From: JAXGPF01 sp964463985
GTDB lineage: Bacteria > Verrucomicrobiota > Kiritimatiellia > JAAZAB01
DNA: 14,938 nucleotides
Reading direction: 5' to 3'
NCBI GenBank assembly: GCA_964463985.1
Contig: CAYXEK010000088.1
Span: 1-14,938, forward strand
Position numbers and translations under genes: made by a program. Positions 7,568-14,347 of the stretch are shown here, in pieces. The notes beneath the pieces are model-generated. The model was not told the DNA's origin and made no database searches. It worked only from the letters and a program-made list of their open reading frames with translations. Numbering within the stretch: the first letter of the stretch is position 1; each line of letters begins with the position of its first letter.

Positions 7568-8185
7568 ATGCTGACCTTTATCATGCTGGGCGGCCCGCTG
7601 ATGTGGCTGATCCTGTTGTGCGGAACGGCCGCGCTGGCCGTTTTCCTCGAGCGCCTGTTTCACCTGCACCGGGCGCGCATCAAATCCGCGGATTTCCTCA
7701 AGGGCATCGCCAATATTCTCAACCGCAACAACATTGACGAGGCGCTCAGCATTTGCGAGGAAACACCCGGCCCGGTGCCGGCCATCACCCGCGCCGCCAT
7801 CCAGCAGTATCGCGCCGGCCCGGACGCCGTTCGCCAGGCGATTGACCAGGCGGCGCTGATGGAAATCGGGCGCATGGAACGGCGCACGGTTATGCTTTCG
7901 CTGGCCGCCCAGGCTGCGCCCCTGCTGGGATTGCTGGGCACGGTGCTGGGCCTCATCCGGATGCTGATGATCATCCAGCAGAAAGCACCTCTGATCCAGG
8001 CGGCCGATCTGGCAGGCGGCATGTGGCTGGCCCTGCTGACATCCGCTGCCGGCTTGATCGTGGCCATCGCCGCCATGCTGGGCTACAGCTTGATCATGGC
8101 CAAACTTGACGCTTTGGCGCTGGACATGGAGCAATCCGCCGGCGATATCCTGACGCTGGTGGCCCAGTTACAAAACAATTCATGA
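7568..8185 (+). CDS. MotA/TolQ/ExbB-family membrane protein, atypical TM3
   Basis: A 205-residue protein with the ExbB/TolQ layout: TM1 at about 9-27, a cytoplasmic loop with DEALSICEETPGPVPAITRAAI, TM2 around GLLGTVLGLI (121-130), and TM3 around 151-173. Family members form a pentameric inner-membrane motor that couples proton flow to TonB or TolA. TM2 keeps GLLGTV with its Thr (T125). TM3 reads GMWLALLTSAAGLIVAIAA where most relatives have G-x-x-E-A-L-x-T-T-A-x-G-L-x-V-A-I-P-A. The Glu is Leu154, the second Thr is Ser159 and the Pro is Ala169. The stop overlaps the exbD-like start (ATGA). It is a real family member, but probably has altered ion coupling; that last point is inference. Confidence 0.9.
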   Translation: MLTFIMLGGPLMWLILLCGTAALAVFLERLFHLHRARIKSADFLKGIANILNRNNIDEALSICEETPGPVPAITRAAIQQYRAGPDAVRQAIDQAALMEIGRMERRTVMLSLAAQAAPLLGLLGTVLGLIRMLMIIQQKAPLIQAADLAGGMWLALLTSAAGLIVAIAAMLGYSLIMAKLDALALDMEQSAGDILTLVAQLQNNS

Positions 8186-8661
8186 ATGCCCGCGATTTCA
8201 GCAAAATTCAGCCCGCATCACAGCGCCAGCGCTGGCGCCGTTACCGTCCGCAGCGGCGGCTGACCGTCGGCCCGCTGGGATTGGTAGTGCCGATCGTGAA
8301 TGTCGCCCTGCTGGCGGTGATGTTTTTGATCCTGAAATCGGGGCTGGTGCTGCGGCCGGGCATCACCCTGCAATTGCCCCAATCCGAATTCACCGCCGGC
8401 ACGCATTACAACACGATGGTGCTGGTCATGACCCAGGAGGGCTTGATTTTTTTCAATGACAACCGCATCCCGCTGGAAGAACTGGCATTCGCGCTCAACC
8501 AGGCTGCGCACCGCAACCGCCAGGCCGGTTTGTCCATCGAAGCGGATTTGCGCGTACAGTACGGCATGGTAATCCGTGTGATCAACATGGCCATGGCCGC
8601 CGGCATCCGCCAAATAAATCTGGCAATCCGTCCGGCTTTCGGAGAGGAATTGCTGCCATGA
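8182..8661 (+). CDS. ExbD/TolR-family protein lacking the conserved membrane aspartate
   Basis: A 159-residue protein with a long basic N-terminus (RQRWRRYRPQRR), one membrane helix (about 31-52), then a periplasmic ExbD-like domain with LPQSEFTAG at about 65-73 and ADLRVQYGMVIRVINMAMAAGI at about 121-142. Family members supply the single TM helix inside the ExbB ring. In E. coli ExbD the helix carries Asp25 in PFIDVML, essential for proton-driven work. Here the aligned stretch is PIVNVALL, and the codon at 8299-8301 is AAT (Asn40). No other acidic residue lies in the helix. The gene overlaps both neighbours by ATGA, so stoichiometric coupled translation is likely. It is either a non-canonical motor subunit or a structural homologue. 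Confidence 0.87.
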   Translation: MNARDFSKIQPASQRQRWRRYRPQRRLTVGPLGLVVPIVNVALLAVMFLILKSGLVLRPGITLQLPQSEFTAGTHYNTMVLVMTQEGLIFFNDNRIPLEELAFALNQAAHRNRQAGLSIEADLRVQYGMVIRVINMAMAAGIRQINLAIRPAFGEELLP

Positions 8662-9419
8662 TTCCCGACCACCTGTATGCCCGGCGCCTGGGAACGGCTT
8701 GCCTGGCGGCGCTGTCAATGCTGGCGGCCGGCATCTGGTTCTGGCCGGAATGGCGCCCGCCGGCGCCGCGGCCGCAGCCGGCCTCCCCGCAGGTGTTTTT
8801 CCTGCCTTACGGCGCGCATACTTCCGCCGAATACGCCGCCATCTGGTCGCCCGCCGCCATTGCGCTGCCCGGCACCCCCGCGCAACTGGCGCCGGAAAAC
8901 GGCGAGCATCTGGTTGTCCCGCCCCTGGAGACCTCAGCATTGCTGCCGCTGCCTGACGCGGACGGAGATTCCGGCGCCGGCCGGGATTCCGGCGCCGGTA
9001 TCTTGAATGCTAACGGCCAGCGGCATTGGACATTATTCCGGGATTATCTTGGCAGCAATATTTTCAGGATTCATACCATTGATCCGCCGGACACCGCGCA
9101 ATTGGCCGCGCCGGCGGCGGACGGCGGTTTGCCCTTTGAAATCAGCCTGACCAAGTCCGATCCCGCGCTGGAATTGGATTACTCGCAGGTTGACGCCGAC
9201 GCCCTGCCGCGCCCGGCGGCTCCCTGTTCCGCCGTGCTGCTGCTGGACTTTGACGAAACCGGCCGGGCGGCGCGCGTATTGATCGAAACGCCAACCGGCA
9301 AGGCGGATTTGGACGCGGAACTGGCCCGCCAGGCCCGCCGCATCACCGCGCGCGGCGCTGAGTCCGGCCGTCCCCCGCGCGGCCCCTGCCGCCTGCACCT
9401 GCTCTTCCCCGGAATTTGA
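8658..9419 (+). CDS. TonB-like periplasmic protein (energy-transducer position)
   Basis: A 253-residue protein with an N-terminal membrane anchor (about 12-28), a proline-rich start to the periplasmic part (PEWRPPAPRPQPASP, about 30-44), a low-complexity DSGAGRDSGAG segment, and a C-terminal region. That region contains SAVLLLDFDETGRAARVLIETPTGKADLDAELARQARRI, which matches the pattern of a TonB C-terminal fold (strand, turn 'D..G', strand, 'G...LD.a....'). It is coupled to exbD by ATGA, with GGAGAGG upstream. The architecture and position fit TonB or TolA, but similarity is weak and the usual YP motif is not evident. The DSGAG repeat comes from a 14-bp direct repeat, GATTCCGGCGCCGG, at 8967-8980 and 8985-8998. 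It is the last gene of the operon; no strong terminator follows. Confidence 0.7.
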   Translation: MIPDHLYARRLGTACLAALSMLAAGIWFWPEWRPPAPRPQPASPQVFFLPYGAHTSAEYAAIWSPAAIALPGTPAQLAPENGEHLVVPPLETSALLPLPDADGDSGAGRDSGAGILNANGQRHWTLFRDYLGSNIFRIHTIDPPDTAQLAAPAADGGLPFEISLTKSDPALELDYSQVDADALPRPAAPCSAVLLLDFDETGRAARVLIETPTGKADLDAELARQARRITARGAESGRPPRGPCRLHLLFPGI

Positions 9420-9484
9420 ATCCCGCGGCAGGAATTCCCCGGCTGTAACACCATGCGGATCATGGCTTTGTTGCCGGCGATATT

Positions 9485-9505
9485 GTTTAAGATAGCGTTT
9501 AAGAT
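9485..9505 (+). promoter_or_regulatory. Direct repeat abutting the gnd -35 box (candidate operator)
   Basis: GTTTAAGAT occurs twice, at 9485-9493 and 9497-9505, a 12-bp period. The second copy shares its last T with the -35 hexamer. Tandem half-sites at this place are typical of activator or repressor binding. The regulator is unknown. Confidence 0.5.
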
Positions 9506-9532
9506 TGACATATCTGAAATGCAAATTACTAT
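9505..9532 (+). promoter_or_regulatory. Promoter of gnd and the HAD gene
   Basis: A perfect -35 TTGACA (9505-9510) and a -10-like TACTAT (9527-9532, 4/6) are separated by 16 bp. This stretch is AT-rich against its GC-rich surroundings. Predicted transcription start is about 9539, leaving a ~43-nt leader with the SD at 9565-9572. Confidence 0.6.
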
Positions 9533-9564
9533 GGCTTTTCCGCTTTTTTGGAAGGTAAACCTGC

Positions 9565-9572
9565 GGAAGGAG
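9565..9572 (+). promoter_or_regulatory. SD that fixes the gnd start
   Basis: GGAAGGAG lies 9 nt before the ATG at 9582. This selects 9582 over the in-frame ATG at 9453, which would lie upstream of the promoter. Confidence 0.75.
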
Positions 9573-9581
9573 CAAACAAAA

Positions 9582-11033
9582 ATGCAACAAGCTGACATGG
9601 GGTTGATCGGTCTGGCGGTGATGGGGGAAAATCTGGTTTTGAACATGGAAAGCAAGGGGTTCACGGTCGCCGTCTTCAACCGGACGGTGTCCAAGGTGGA
9701 CAACTTCGTCAACGGCCGCGCCAAGGGCAAAAAAATCATCGGCTGCCACACACCCCAGGAACTCGTGGCCAATCTGAAAAGTCCGCGCAAAATCATGATC
9801 ATGGTCAAGGCGGGCGCGGCGGTGGATGCCACGATCGAGCAATTTGCGCCGCTCCTGTCCAAAGGCGACATCATCATTGACGGCGGCAACAGCCATTTTC
9901 CCGACACCATGCGCCGCTGCAAGGCTTTGGAGGAAAAAGGGCTGCTGTTTATCGGCACCGGCGTTTCCGGCGGCGAGGAAGGCGCCCTGCTTGGCCCCAG
10001 CATGATGCCGGGCGGCAGCCCGGCCGCCTGGCCGCATGTCAAAGACATCTTCCAGTCAATCTGCGCCAAGACGGACAAAGGCGAGCCCTGCTGCGACTGG
10101 GTCGGCGAAAACGGCGCCGGACATTTCGTCAAGATGGTGCACAACGGCATTGAATACGGCGATATGCAGCTGATCTGCGAGACTTACCAGATGATGCGCG
10201 ACGGATTTGGCATGAGCAACCGGGAGATGCACCAGGTCTTCGCCGAATGGAACAGGAGCGAACTCGATTCCTACCTCATCGAAATCACCCGCGACATTCT
10301 CAATTACCGGGATGAAAACGGCGAGGAAGTCCTCGACAAGATCCTGGATACCGCCGGCCAGAAAGGCACGGGCAAGTGGACAGCTATGGCGGCGCTGGAT
10401 GCCGGCATGCCCCTGACCCTGATCGGCGAAGCGGTGTTCGCCCGCTGCCTCTCCGCCCTCAAGGAAGAACGGGTTACCGCCTCGCAGAAGATCAAGGGCC
10501 GCGCGGAAAAATTCAGCGGCGACCGCCGGCAGATGGTCGCCGACTTGAAGCAGGCGCTGTACGCCGCGAAAATCATCTCCTACGCCCAGGGCTACCAACT
10601 CATGCGCGCGGCGGCCGCGGAATACGGCTGGAAACTCAACAATGGCGGCATCGCGCTGATGTGGCGCGGCGGCTGCATCATCCGCTCGGCCTTCCTGGGC
10701 AAGATCAAGGAGGCGTTCGACCGCAATCCCGGTTTGGCCAACCTGCTGCTGGATCCATTTTTCCAGAATGTAGTGGAACAAGCCCAGCCGGCCTGGCGCC
10801 GCGTGGTGGCGGCGGCGGTCAACATGGGCATTCCCATGCCCGCCATCAGCGCCGCCCTGGCGTTCTTTGACGGCTACCGCTGCGCGCGGCTGCCGGCCAA
10901 CCTGCTCCAGGCGCAGCGCGATTATTTCGGCGCGCATACCTATGAGCGCGTGGACAAGCCCCGCGGCGAATTCTTCCATACCAACTGGACGGGGCGGGGC
11001 GGCACGACAGCGGCTTCCACATATATCGTCTGA
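9582..11033 (+). CDS. gnd: 6-phosphogluconate dehydrogenase, decarboxylating
   Basis: This enzyme oxidises and decarboxylates 6-phosphogluconate to ribulose 5-phosphate with NADP+, in the oxidative pentose phosphate pathway in the cytoplasm. The 483-residue product is full length. The Rossmann motif GLIGLAVMGENL spans 7-18 and NRT 33-35 is typical of NADP preference. Substrate and catalytic motifs are DGGNSHFPDT at 100-109, GTGVSGGEEGALLGPSMMPGG at 125-145, and HFVKMVHNGIEYGDMQL at 181-197, with K184 and E191 as the likely acid/base pair. The C-terminal all-helical domain and tail (ERVDKPRGEFFHTNWTGRGG) are complete. It has its own promoter after the TonB-like gene. The HAD gene starts 13 bp downstream, so the two form a small operon. 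Confidence 0.97.
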   Translation: MQQADMGLIGLAVMGENLVLNMESKGFTVAVFNRTVSKVDNFVNGRAKGKKIIGCHTPQELVANLKSPRKIMIMVKAGAAVDATIEQFAPLLSKGDIIIDGGNSHFPDTMRRCKALEEKGLLFIGTGVSGGEEGALLGPSMMPGGSPAAWPHVKDIFQSICAKTDKGEPCCDWVGENGAGHFVKMVHNGIEYGDMQLICETYQMMRDGFGMSNREMHQVFAEWNRSELDSYLIEITRDILNYRDENGEEVLDKILDTAGQKGTGKWTAMAALDAGMPLTLIGEAVFARCLSALKEERVTASQKIKGRAEKFSGDRRQMVADLKQALYAAKIISYAQGYQLMRAAAAEYGWKLNNGGIALMWRGGCIIRSAFLGKIKEAFDRNPGLANLLLDPFFQNVVEQAQPAWRRVVAAAVNMGIPMPAISAALAFFDGYRCARLPANLLQAQRDYFGAHTYERVDKPRGEFFHTNWTGRGGTTAASTYIV

Positions 11034-11046
11034 GCCAGCAGTATCC

Positions 11047-11943
11047 ATGCGCCATTATACCAAATCCGACCTGGAAAATTTCCAGCCGCGGCATGATTCA
11101 TTAGTGGGGATAGACTCCGACGGCTGCGTCTTCCCCACCATGGAAATCAAGCAGAAGCAATGCTTCCACAAGTTGATTGTCGCGCATTGGGGCCTGGAAA
11201 AGATTGAAAAATACGTCCGCGAGACCGCGGAATTCGTCAATCTCTACTCCCGGCACCGGGGGCAGAATCGGTTCCCATGCCTGCTGCTGACCATGGAATT
11301 GCTGGGGGAACGCCCGGAAGTGTCGGCGGCGGGTGTGTCCCTGCCCGACTTTGCATCCCTGAAAAGGTTCATTGATTCCGGCGTGCCGCTGAGCAACGGC
11401 GAGTTGGAAAAAGCCGCCGCCGCCACTGGCGATCCGGGATTGAAACAGATGCTGGCATGGAGCCTGGCCGTCAACGCCGAGATTGCCCGCACGGTCAAAA
11501 ACGTACCGCCGTTTCCCTGGGCGCGCGAAAGCCTTGAAAAAATCAAGAGCCATTCCGACGCCATCTGCGTTTCCCAGACCCCCACCGAGGCTCTGGTGCG
11601 GGAATGGGAAGAAAACGGCCTGCTGGAATACGCCGCCATCATCGCGGGCCAGGAACTGGGCACCAAGGCCGAACACTTGCAAATGGCGGCCGGCGGGCGT
11701 TACCCGCCGGACAAGGTGCTCATGATCGGCGACGCCCCCGGGGATTACCGGGCGGCGCGCGCGGTGCAGGCTTGCTTTTTCCCCATCAACCCGGACGGCG
11801 AAGCAGCCTCGTGGCGGCACTTTTACGAGGAAGCATACGATCAATTCCTGGCCGGCGCATACGCCGGCGAATATGAAAGACGCCTGGTCGCCGAATTCGA
11901 AAAATTGCTGCCGGATACTCCGCCGTGGAAGAAAAAACACTGA
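11047..11943 (+). CDS. HAD-superfamily hydrolase, substrate unknown
   Basis: A 298-residue protein with the four HAD motifs in order: DSDG at 23-26 (nucleophile D23, acid/base D25), VSQTP at 175-179 (motif II Ser/Thr), K207 in GTKAEHL (motif III), and MIGDAPGD at 227-233 plus following residues (motif IV). Between motifs I and II lies an insertion of about 150 residues, probably a helical C1-type cap. The C-terminal ~50 residues (FYEEAYDQFLAGAYAGEYER onward) form an additional helical tail. HAD enzymes of this kind are mostly phosphatases, and its place in the gnd operon suggests a sugar phosphate or acid phosphate substrate; this is only inference. The ATG at 11047 follows gnd by 13 bp and lacks a strong SD. 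A terminator and hairpin cluster follow. Confidence 0.85.
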   Translation: MRHYTKSDLENFQPRHDSLVGIDSDGCVFPTMEIKQKQCFHKLIVAHWGLEKIEKYVRETAEFVNLYSRHRGQNRFPCLLLTMELLGERPEVSAAGVSLPDFASLKRFIDSGVPLSNGELEKAAAATGDPGLKQMLAWSLAVNAEIARTVKNVPPFPWARESLEKIKSHSDAICVSQTPTEALVREWEENGLLEYAAIIAGQELGTKAEHLQMAAGGRYPPDKVLMIGDAPGDYRAARAVQACFFPINPDGEAASWRHFYEEAYDQFLAGAYAGEYERRLVAEFEKLLPDTPPWKKKH

Positions 11944-11971
11944 ACACACTGGAGCCAGTTTCAAAAGCATT

Positions 11972-12025
11972 GGACGACATGGAATTCGTCCCTCCAAATG
12001 GAAAAACCAACCCGTTTTTGGAGGG
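11972..12025 (+). repeat. Two hairpins upstream of the terminator
   Basis: Hairpin 1 pairs GGACGA (11972-11977) with TCGTCC (11986-11991). Hairpin 2 pairs CCCTCCAAA (11990-11998) with TTTGGAGGG (12017-12025). They touch each other, and hairpin 2 shares two bases with the terminator stem. The dense symmetric layout resembles an extragenic palindromic repeat. Confidence 0.6.
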
Positions 12026-12048
12026 TCGGGTTCCACCCCGACCTTTTT
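12024..12048 (+). terminator. Rho-independent terminator after the HAD gene
   Basis: GGTCGGG (12024-12030) and CCCGACC (12037-12043) form a perfect 7-bp GC stem around a 6-nt loop, followed directly by TTTTT (12044-12048). It ends the gnd-HAD unit 43 bp before the NagA-like start. Confidence 0.8.
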
Positions 12049-12090
12049 GTCAGGACTTTCGCAATTGGCTCACTATCAAGGAACAACACC

Positions 12091-13080
12091 ATGCACTATT
12101 CCGGATTGATTGACTTGCAGGTTAACGGCCACCGCGGCGTGCATTTCTCGTCGCCCGACCTGACCCTGGATCAAATCCGACAGGCCACACGGGAACTGGC
12201 CGCCGCCGGCACCGCAGCCTACTGCCCCACCATCGTCACCAGCCCGATGGAAGTTTACCGCCGCAACCTGCCGCTTTTTGCCCAGGCCATGCGCGATCCG
12301 GAACTGGAACCGCACATCCTCGGCCTCCATATTGAAGGGCCGTTTGTTTCGCCGTTGGAAGGCGCGCGCGGCGCCCATCCGCCGGAACACATCCGCAAGC
12401 CGGATCTCAAGCTGTTTGACCAGTTCATGGCATGGGCTGAAGGCCATATCGCCATTCTGACGCTGGCGCCGGAAGTCGAAGGCGCGCCGGGCTTGATCAA
12501 GCATGCGGCGGGCGCCGGCGCCGTGGTATCCATGGGGCACCACCTGGCGGATGAGGCGTCGCTGAAAGCCGCGGTCAAGGCCGGCGCGCGCGCCTGTACG
12601 CACCTCGGCAACGGCCTGCCCAACAGCATTCACCGCCACCAGAACCCGCTGTGGTGGCTCTTATCATGCGACGACGTCTGGGGCATGTGCATCACCGATG
12701 GGCACCATCTGCCCGAGCCTTTTATACGGGTGGCATTGCGCGCCAAGACACTGCGGCGGTTCGCCGTCGTGAGCGATGCCACCGATCTGGCCGGGCAGCC
12801 CCCGGGCAACTATAACTTTCAGGGGCACCAGGTAGTGCTGGAGCCCAACGGCCGCATCGGCTTCGCCGGCACCCCCTACCTCGCCGGGTCTTCGGCCACC
12901 ATGCTCCAATGCATGAACCACCTGGCCTCCCTGAACGTCCTGTCGGAATCCGAACTGTGGCAGGTGGGCTTCGCCAACCCGTTGCAATTGCTGGGCCGCG
13001 ATCCCCAGGCCTTTGCCGTCCGCCTGCCGGAACGCAAGGTGCAGTTCCGCAACGGCCGGTTCGAGACTGTGGGCGGTTAA
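12091..13080 (+). CDS. NagA-like amidohydrolase (N-acetylglucosamine-6-phosphate deacetylase family), short form
   Basis: NagA removes the acetyl group from GlcNAc-6-phosphate during amino-sugar breakdown and wall recycling. This 329-residue protein has the catalytic barrel motifs: GLIDLQVNGHRGVHF at 5-19 (like E. coli NagA, Q-x-N instead of H-x-H), LHIEGPF at 79-85 with metal ligand E82, MGHH at 148-151 with H150, THLGNGLPN at 170-178 with H171, TDGHH at 202-206, and the general-base Asp in VSDAT (D229). The typical ~380-residue enzyme has about 50 extra N-terminal residues and a C-terminal strand pair that make a small beta-sandwich; most of this is absent. AAGGAA at 12078-12083 supports the ATG at 12091, so the short N-terminus is probably real. 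It lies behind a terminator, so it may have its own promoter or depend on readthrough. The exact substrate is uncertain. Confidence 0.85.
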   Translation: MHYSGLIDLQVNGHRGVHFSSPDLTLDQIRQATRELAAAGTAAYCPTIVTSPMEVYRRNLPLFAQAMRDPELEPHILGLHIEGPFVSPLEGARGAHPPEHIRKPDLKLFDQFMAWAEGHIAILTLAPEVEGAPGLIKHAAGAGAVVSMGHHLADEASLKAAVKAGARACTHLGNGLPNSIHRHQNPLWWLLSCDDVWGMCITDGHHLPEPFIRVALRAKTLRRFAVVSDATDLAGQPPGNYNFQGHQVVLEPNGRIGFAGTPYLAGSSATMLQCMNHLASLNVLSESELWQVGFANPLQLLGRDPQAFAVRLPERKVQFRNGRFETVGG

Positions 13081-14282
13081 ACCCGCTCACAATTTTCCGG
13101 GGACCGATCAAGCACCTCCGCCACCCAGGGCAAACCGCGGAGGTTCATTTGCTCCATGAACGGGTCGGGATCGAATTGCTCGACGTTGAACACTCCCTGA
13201 CCGCGCCAGACGCCGGTAAGCATCAGCATCCCGCCGATCATGGCGGGGACGCCGGTGGTGTAGGAAATGGCTTGGGCCTGCGCCTCGCGGTAGCACGCGG
13301 CATGGTCGCAGATGTTGTATATGTAAACCTTCTGGGGGCGGCCGTCGCGCACGCCTTCCAGCAGGCAACCGATGTTGGTCTTGCCGCGGTAATGCTCCGC
13401 CAGCGCCGTCGGCTCGGGCAGCACCGCCTTCAGGAACTTCAGCGGCACGATCGGCTTGCCTTCATACATGACCGGATCAATGCGGGTCAGGCCGACATTC
13501 TGCAGCACGCGCAGATGCGTCAGGTATTGCTCGCTGAAGGTCATCCAGAACCGGATGCGCCGCAAACCCGGCAGGCGCCGGACCAGCGATTCCAGTTCCT
13601 CGTGGTACATCAAATACATCTCGCGGGGACCGATACCGGGAAAGTTAAATGTCCGGTGGACCGATAAAGGCTCGATTTCGCGCCACTGCCCGTTTTCCCA
13701 ATACTTGCCGCGCTGGGTGATCTCGCGGATATTGATCTCGGGATTGAAGTTTGTGGCAAAAGGCCGGCCATGTTCGCCGGCATTGCAGTCCATGATATCC
13801 ACCTGATGGATTTCATCGAAATAGTGTTTCAAGGCGTAGGCGCAGAAGACATTCGTCGCGCCGGGATCGAAGCCGCATCCCAGCAGCGCCATGATGCCGC
13901 GTTCGCGGAAGCGCTCGTGAAAATTCCACTGCCATTGATAACAGAACCGGGCCTCGTCCGGCGGCTCGTAATTTGCGGTGTCCAGGTAATCCACGCCGGT
14001 AGCCAGGCAGGCTTCCATGATGGACAGATCCTGGTAAGGCAAAGCCATGTTCATCACCAGCCGCGGCCGGTGGGTTTGGATCAAAGCCGCCACTTCCGCC
14101 GGGTTGTCGGCGTCCACGCGGGCGATGTCAATCGGACGCGGCAAGCGGTCGCGGATGCGTTCGCACTTGTCCAGCGTCCGGCTGGCCAGGCAGATTTCCG
14201 CAAAAACTTCCGGCGCCATGGCGCACTTGTACGCCACCACGCCGCCGACGCCGCCCGCGCCGATAATCAGTACTTTATGCAT
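13077..14282 (-). CDS. Carboxynorspermidine/carboxyspermidine dehydrogenase (saccharopine dehydrogenase family)
   Basis: These cytoplasmic enzymes condense aspartate beta-semialdehyde with diaminopropane or putrescine, using NADPH, to give carboxynorspermidine or carboxyspermidine, the alternative route to (nor)spermidine. The 401-residue product has the family length. Key stretches are VLIIGAGGVGGVVAYKCA at 4-21 (nucleotide binding), LASRTLDKCERI, SIMEACLATGVDYLDTA, LLGCGFDPGATNVFCAYALK at 133-152, CNAGEHGRPFATNFNPEINI, and near the C-terminus AISYTTGVPA and GVFNVEQFDPDPF. These closely resemble Vibrio-type enzymes as I recall them, more than lysine-pathway saccharopine dehydrogenases. The start at 14282 (MHKVLIIG) is preferred over an ATG 36 nt upstream because of an SD-like AGGGAAAGAG. 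The partner decarboxylase (nspC type) is not in the window. Its stop overlaps the NagA-like stop by 4 bp. Confidence 0.88.
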   Translation of the reverse strand: MHKVLIIGAGGVGGVVAYKCAMAPEVFAEICLASRTLDKCERIRDRLPRPIDIARVDADNPAEVAALIQTHRPRLVMNMALPYQDLSIMEACLATGVDYLDTANYEPPDEARFCYQWQWNFHERFRERGIMALLGCGFDPGATNVFCAYALKHYFDEIHQVDIMDCNAGEHGRPFATNFNPEINIREITQRGKYWENGQWREIEPLSVHRTFNFPGIGPREMYLMYHEELESLVRRLPGLRRIRFWMTFSEQYLTHLRVLQNVGLTRIDPVMYEGKPIVPLKFLKAVLPEPTALAEHYRGKTNIGCLLEGVRDGRPQKVYIYNICDHAACYREAQAQAISYTTGVPAMIGGMLMLTGVWRGQGVFNVEQFDPDPFMEQMNLRGLPWVAEVLDRSPENCERV

Positions 14283-14306
14283 GCTGTCTCTTTCCCTGAC
14301 GTGAGC

Positions 14307-14318
14307 TTGCGCTCGCAA
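14307..14318. promoter_or_regulatory. Short palindrome upstream of the dehydrogenase gene
   Basis: TTGCG-CT-CGCAA (14307-14318) lies 25 bp before the start codon. It could be an operator or a hairpin in the leader. No convincing promoter was found beside it. Confidence 0.3.
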
Positions 14319-14347
14319 CCTAATTTAGCTTTTCCTTCATCATGTGT

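Noticed and set aside
8967..8998. 14-bp direct repeat in the TonB-like gene as a mobile-element footprint
   Set aside because: It is in frame, encodes a low-complexity linker (DSGAG twice) and is best explained by slippage in a flexible region.
9453..9581. N-terminal extension of gnd from the ATG at 9453
   Set aside because: It lies upstream of a consensus promoter and adds 43 residues absent from the family; the SD supports 9582.
9033..10037. Minus-strand open frames of 323-334 residues across the TonB-like/gnd junction
   Set aside because: They run through the gnd promoter and antisense to the conserved gnd N-terminus; no recognisable product.
11998..12090. N-terminal extension of the NagA-like gene from the ATG at 11998
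   Set aside because: The added residues are a translation of the terminator hairpins; the SD at 12078-12083 supports 12091.
14283..14318. Longer dehydrogenase start at 14318
   Set aside because: The extra 12 residues precede the Rossmann strand, which normally lies at the N-terminus, and a good SD precedes 14282.
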